The notes beneath the pieces are model-generated. The model was not told the DNA's origin, ran no database searches, and saw only the letters and a list, made by a program, of their open reading frames with translations. Positions 13,808 through 16,230 of a stretch of DNA of 16,230 bases are shown here, piece by piece. How positions within the stretch are numbered: the stretch's first letter is position 1; each line of letters opens with the position of its first letter. The position numbers were made by a program, and so were the translations under genes. Source of the DNA: Bacteroidota bacterium (GTDB taxonomy: Bacteria; Bacteroidota; Ignavibacteria; SZUA-365); NCBI GenBank assembly GCA_018224345.1, contig JAGTUW010000375.1, positions 1 to 16,230 on the forward strand, given 5' to 3'.

Positions 13808-15088
13808 CTACAAAAAAGAACGACGTTGTTCGGATGTCTGCTTGAACACATCGTCGAGAAGGTGCTGTTCGGTTTCCGTTAATGTCTGGCCTCTCCGTTG
13901 CATGACAGCTGCTGCAACGGCGCAAAACCGGTTGAATTCATATTCGGTCAATAGTGATGCACCTCCCCAGGTGAAACTGGGAAGATATTTTGGCGGAAAA
14001 TCCCCTCCATAGATATTGCACCCCACCCCCACGACCGTTCCCGTATTGAACATGGTATTGATACCACATTTGCTGTGATCAGCCATGATGGTACCAAGGA
14101 ACATGCGGCCGGTATCAAATTCTAATCCCTCCAGCATTGTCCGGATATTGGAGTAGTTGTTTTTTAAATCACTGGTGTTGGTGTCGGCCCCCAGATTGGT
14201 CCAAGGTGCGAAATAAGAGTGACCGACAAAACCATCGTGCTGCTTGTTGGAGAAGGAATGAAAAATGCTTCCTTCCACCTCACCACCGACCTTGCACGAC
14301 GGTCCGATACTGCTGCCGCCATATATCTTCGCGGCAACTTTGATACGCGAATGCTCCCCGATATATGCTGGTCCAAGCACCACGGCATGAGGCATGATGA
14401 TAGCCGCCTTGTCCAAGACGATAGGCCCTTCACTTGCATCCAATACCACTCCGGAGGATATCCGGGCATCGTCTGCCACGAATACCCGATCTTCCTCAAC
14501 AAGTTCGGCGGATGCGGCGACCTGTGCCGTCGCATTGACACTCCCAAGCGGGTATAAATCCGCATCATGGTGGAGCATGGACTCATTATGCTCGATGATG
14601 TCCCACGGAAAAAGAAGGACGTCGACCTCCACCTCAAGAGCTGGAATAAGATCAAGATCCCGTCCGGGCATACCTATGGTTGTCGTCGATGCAACCCTAC
14701 GTGTGAGTCCTGCATGGATCGTGTGAAGTAATTTCTCCCGAACGTTGTCCGAGATTACGGTTGCTGCAACCATTTCACCATTGTTGAGAAAAAGCATGTC
14801 CCTGTCCCGGTGAGCACGGATCTGCTCGACGAGTCCGGGTCGCAATAGCACATTCCCCCGAATGAACAGATCCTGCTGCGCTTCCGCATTGACAGGCAAT
14901 CCCGTCCGTTCGGCGAATACATCGACGAGAGCACGTCGCGTAAACGGCGAGAGTGCTTCATCGGGGAAATACCGCGCTACCCGTTCGCGTCCTGTAAACA
15001 TGCCACAGCGCAGATCGAAATCAGGTTGCAAATGGGTCAACGGTAAGAGCGTAGATATCGAATAATCTTCGAATAGACAGATTGCCAT
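13808..15088 (-). CDS. Alternative GlmU-like sugar nucleotidyltransferase/acyltransferase
   Basis: A 426-residue protein matching the Bacteroidetes/Chlorobi-type putative sugar-nucleotidyltransferase thought to replace GlmU in UDP-GlcNAc synthesis. The N-terminal half has LLPLTHLQPDFDLRCGM (14-30) and RERVARYF (34-41) and lacks the LxxGxGTRM signature of canonical GlmU. The C-terminal half (about 180-370) is a left-handed beta-helix acyltransferase with isoleucine-patch hexapeptides, and the family hallmark GHSYFAPWTNLGADTNTSDLKNNYSNI spans 289-315. Length fits this family (about 400). UDP-GlcNAc would feed peptidoglycan and LPS. ATG 15088 is the only sensible start; no Shine-Dalgarno is visible. 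It stands 213 nt beyond its upstream neighbour and 22 nt before rsmB. Whether both half-reactions are present is inferred from the family. Confidence 0.82.
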   Translation of the reverse strand: MAICLFEDYSISTLLPLTHLQPDFDLRCGMFTGRERVARYFPDEALSPFTRRALVDVFAERTGLPVNAEAQQDLFIRGNVLLRPGLVEQIRAHRDRDMLFLNNGEMVAATVISDNVREKLLHTIHAGLTRRVASTTTIGMPGRDLDLIPALEVEVDVLLFPWDIIEHNESMLHHDADLYPLGSVNATAQVAASAELVEEDRVFVADDARISSGVVLDASEGPIVLDKAAIIMPHAVVLGPAYIGEHSRIKVAAKIYGGSSIGPSCKVGGEVEGSIFHSFSNKQHDGFVGHSYFAPWTNLGADTNTSDLKNNYSNIRTMLEGLEFDTGRMFLGTIMADHSKCGINTMFNTGTVVGVGCNIYGGDFPPKYLPSFTWGGASLLTEYEFNRFCAVAAAVMQRRGQTLTETEQHLLDDVFKQTSEQRRSFL

Positions 15089-15301
15089 GATTCACTAGAT
15101 GAAGTACTCATTAATGTACGATTCCACGACCGGAATGACAATACCAAAGCCGGATTATCTTCACTGTGCCCCTGACGGAAGGCGACACCGGCATGTTGGC
15201 CGGAGAAACGCCGGGACGAACAAACAGCAATGCTGTTACGAGGCGCACAGACGCAGACCGGCGGTGATCCGGCGGCTACAAGTACTCATATTGATTCCGA
15301 C
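15089..15301 (-). other. 213-nt intergenic region, likely promoter of the GlmU-like gene
   Basis: No gene is supported here. It holds a 10-bp direct repeat AAGTACTCAT at 15102-15111 and 15280-15289; a 7-bp inverted repeat AACAGCA/TGCTGTT (15223-15229, 15231-15237); an inverted repeat ATTCC-6-GGAAT (15121-15136); and several CCGG-rich short stems between 15150 and 15275. On the minus strand TTG is followed after 20 nt by TACATTAA, a poor match to a Bacteroidetes-type promoter, which would overlap the ATTCC/GGAAT repeat. None of these is strong alone. Confidence 0.35.
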
Positions 15302-16228
15302 TCACTCGAGAAGGTACTCCTCTTCCGCATACAGTCGCATATGAAACAGCAGATTCCGCAGCATATCACGATATTCCTGTACATCGGGTGCCAGTTGGAC
15401 GGTCTGCTTGTATTCGTGAAATGCGTCCGTATACAGCCCCCGTTTCTCGAAATATATCGCCCGGATCAGATGCAGTGTCACTTGGTCGGCACCCATGTTG
15501 AGCAATTCCTCATCGAGGCGTATCAGCTCCTCACGAATTTCAGTGATGGTATCCGCGGGCAGAATCTGAAACGTCTGAATCTCACTGTCCAGGCCATCGG
15601 ATAGCCGTGTGATTCTCCAGTGATAACGTCTGCCGTCACCGAGAGTGGGTCCCTTCTCCTCTTCGTAGAGGAATCCGGCTTCATCAAGTTGCATACGGGT
15701 GACAATGTTAAAGGCCTCATCAAGCAACACAAACTCATATTGCTGGGCGGCCTCCGCATCGACCCATTCAAACCGCGGTTCGGTCGTCATAACGGCATAC
15801 TTTGGAAAAACAGCGGAAAATACATCAAGATTGCCTCGCACCGCACCATAGGTGGGCTCATTGCTGCGCGACCGGGATGCCTTCATCTGCATCGCTGCAT
15901 ATTCGAGAAGACGTTCCGAAGCACTGCCACTGCTCTGCCGCTTGACTGTCCCGGCAAACGTGGAAAGCTGCTTCGTCGTATTCGCATCAATACTGAGGAG
16001 GCGGTTTTTTCCCGTCATCAGTTTGACATAACTCGCATACGAAGTGCGCACTGTGTGGGTCGCATGCAGTACATCCCCTACTTTTACCGCGTTCCAGGAT
16101 TCCTTCCCGGCTGTCTTCCTCGCTTCGACCTTGCCTTTCAGACTCATGACCACAAAACGCTCCTGCGCCTGCGTAGTGACGATAAAACACAGGAGAAGCG
16201 TCAAGACAAGAAATGGACGTATATACAC
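15302..16228 (-). CDS. Secreted FecR-like protein with TPR-like C-terminus
   Basis: A protein of about 308 residues with a signal peptide (basic start, hydrophobic 6-18, TTQAQ cleavage region near 22), so exported to the periplasm or surface; there is no lipobox Cys. Residues about 25-95 follow the FecR pattern (KGKVEAR, WNAVKVGDVLHATHTVRTSYASYVKL, then a predicted strand series). Residues 145-222 resemble a fibronectin-type strand domain (EPRFEWVDAEAAQQYEFVLLD, RRYHWRI). The end (about 232-300) is helical with TPR-like spacing (LIRAIYFEKRGLYTDAFHEYKQTVQLAP). The visible start is GTG 16228, two bases from the window edge; a start slightly upstream is possible. No sigma factor or TonB receptor is adjacent, so a classical FecR signalling role is not supported. 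Function unknown. Confidence 0.65.
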   Translation of the reverse strand: MYIRPFLVLTLLLCFIVTTQAQERFVVMSLKGKVEARKTAGKESWNAVKVGDVLHATHTVRTSYASYVKLMTGKNRLLSIDANTTKQLSTFAGTVKRQSSGSASERLLEYAAMQMKASRSRSNEPTYGAVRGNLDVFSAVFPKYAVMTTEPRFEWVDAEAAQQYEFVLLDEAFNIVTRMQLDEAGFLYEEEKGPTLGDGRRYHWRITRLSDGLDSEIQTFQILPADTITEIREELIRLDEELLNMGADQVTLHLIRAIYFEKRGLYTDAFHEYKQTVQLAPDVQEYRDMLRNLLFHMRLYAEEEYLLE

Positions 16229-16230
16229 CA

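Noticed and set aside
15150..15275. CCGG-rich stems as a riboswitch or terminator
   Set aside because: Stems are 4-6 bp, CCGG is self-complementary so pairing is cheap, no T-run follows, and no known riboswitch core is recognisable.
1..16230. Defence system, prophage, insertion sequence or CRISPR array
   Set aside because: No transposase, integrase, long repeat pair, spaced repeats or defence domain is visible; nearly all sequence is accounted for by housekeeping and iron genes.

Overview
The window reads as ordinary chromosome of a free-living bacterium, moderately GC-rich by eye, with tightly packed genes and no mobile element, CRISPR array, rRNA or tRNA that I can see. The best taxonomic hint is the set of families: a non-canonical GlmU-like enzyme typical of the Bacteroidetes/Chlorobi side of life, a DUF1015 protein, a YbbR-domain protein and a secreted FecR/TPR-like protein. 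I infer a member of the FCB group (Chlorobi/Ignavibacteria/Kapabacteria-like). Several starts carry clear Shine-Dalgarno sequences, which is less usual in classical Bacteroidetes. The assignment is an inference from protein families, not from a marker-gene tree.

Layout. (1) Positions 1-962: the 3' part of a DUF1015 gene (+), closed by a perfect hairpin that probably terminates transcription from both sides. (2) 1118-4860, minus strand: fur, feoA, feoB and a YbbR-domain gene, read in that order. fur starts 4 nt from a perfect palindrome that looks like its own operator; feoA starts one nucleotide after the fur stop. This is a self-contained ferrous-iron uptake unit with its own repressor. (3) 5078-6151 (+): a tRNA-dihydrouridine synthase, divergent from fur across the same operator region. 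(4) 6297-10228 (+): a four-gene run of NatA-like ATPase, NatB-like permease, a 63-residue membrane protein and the ribosome-assembly GTPase Der, joined by ATGA overlaps at two junctions and a 7-nt gap at the third. (5) 10390-12351 (+): ftsH with its own likely promoter. (6) 12421-16228, minus strand: a secreted FecR-like/TPR-like protein, a 213-nt gap, the alternative GlmU-like enzyme and an RsmB-type rRNA methyltransferase.

Most genes are housekeeping or metal homeostasis. The points that depart from textbook families are: FeoB carries GFGC-VTM and PCSAQLGV in place of the usual GFGCNVP motif and its partner; FtsH has Leu where the pore-loop aromatic residue is expected; the NatA-like ATPase ends in its own transmembrane hairpin; and an unrecognised small membrane protein is wedged between the transporter and Der. 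I found no convincing wholly new system.
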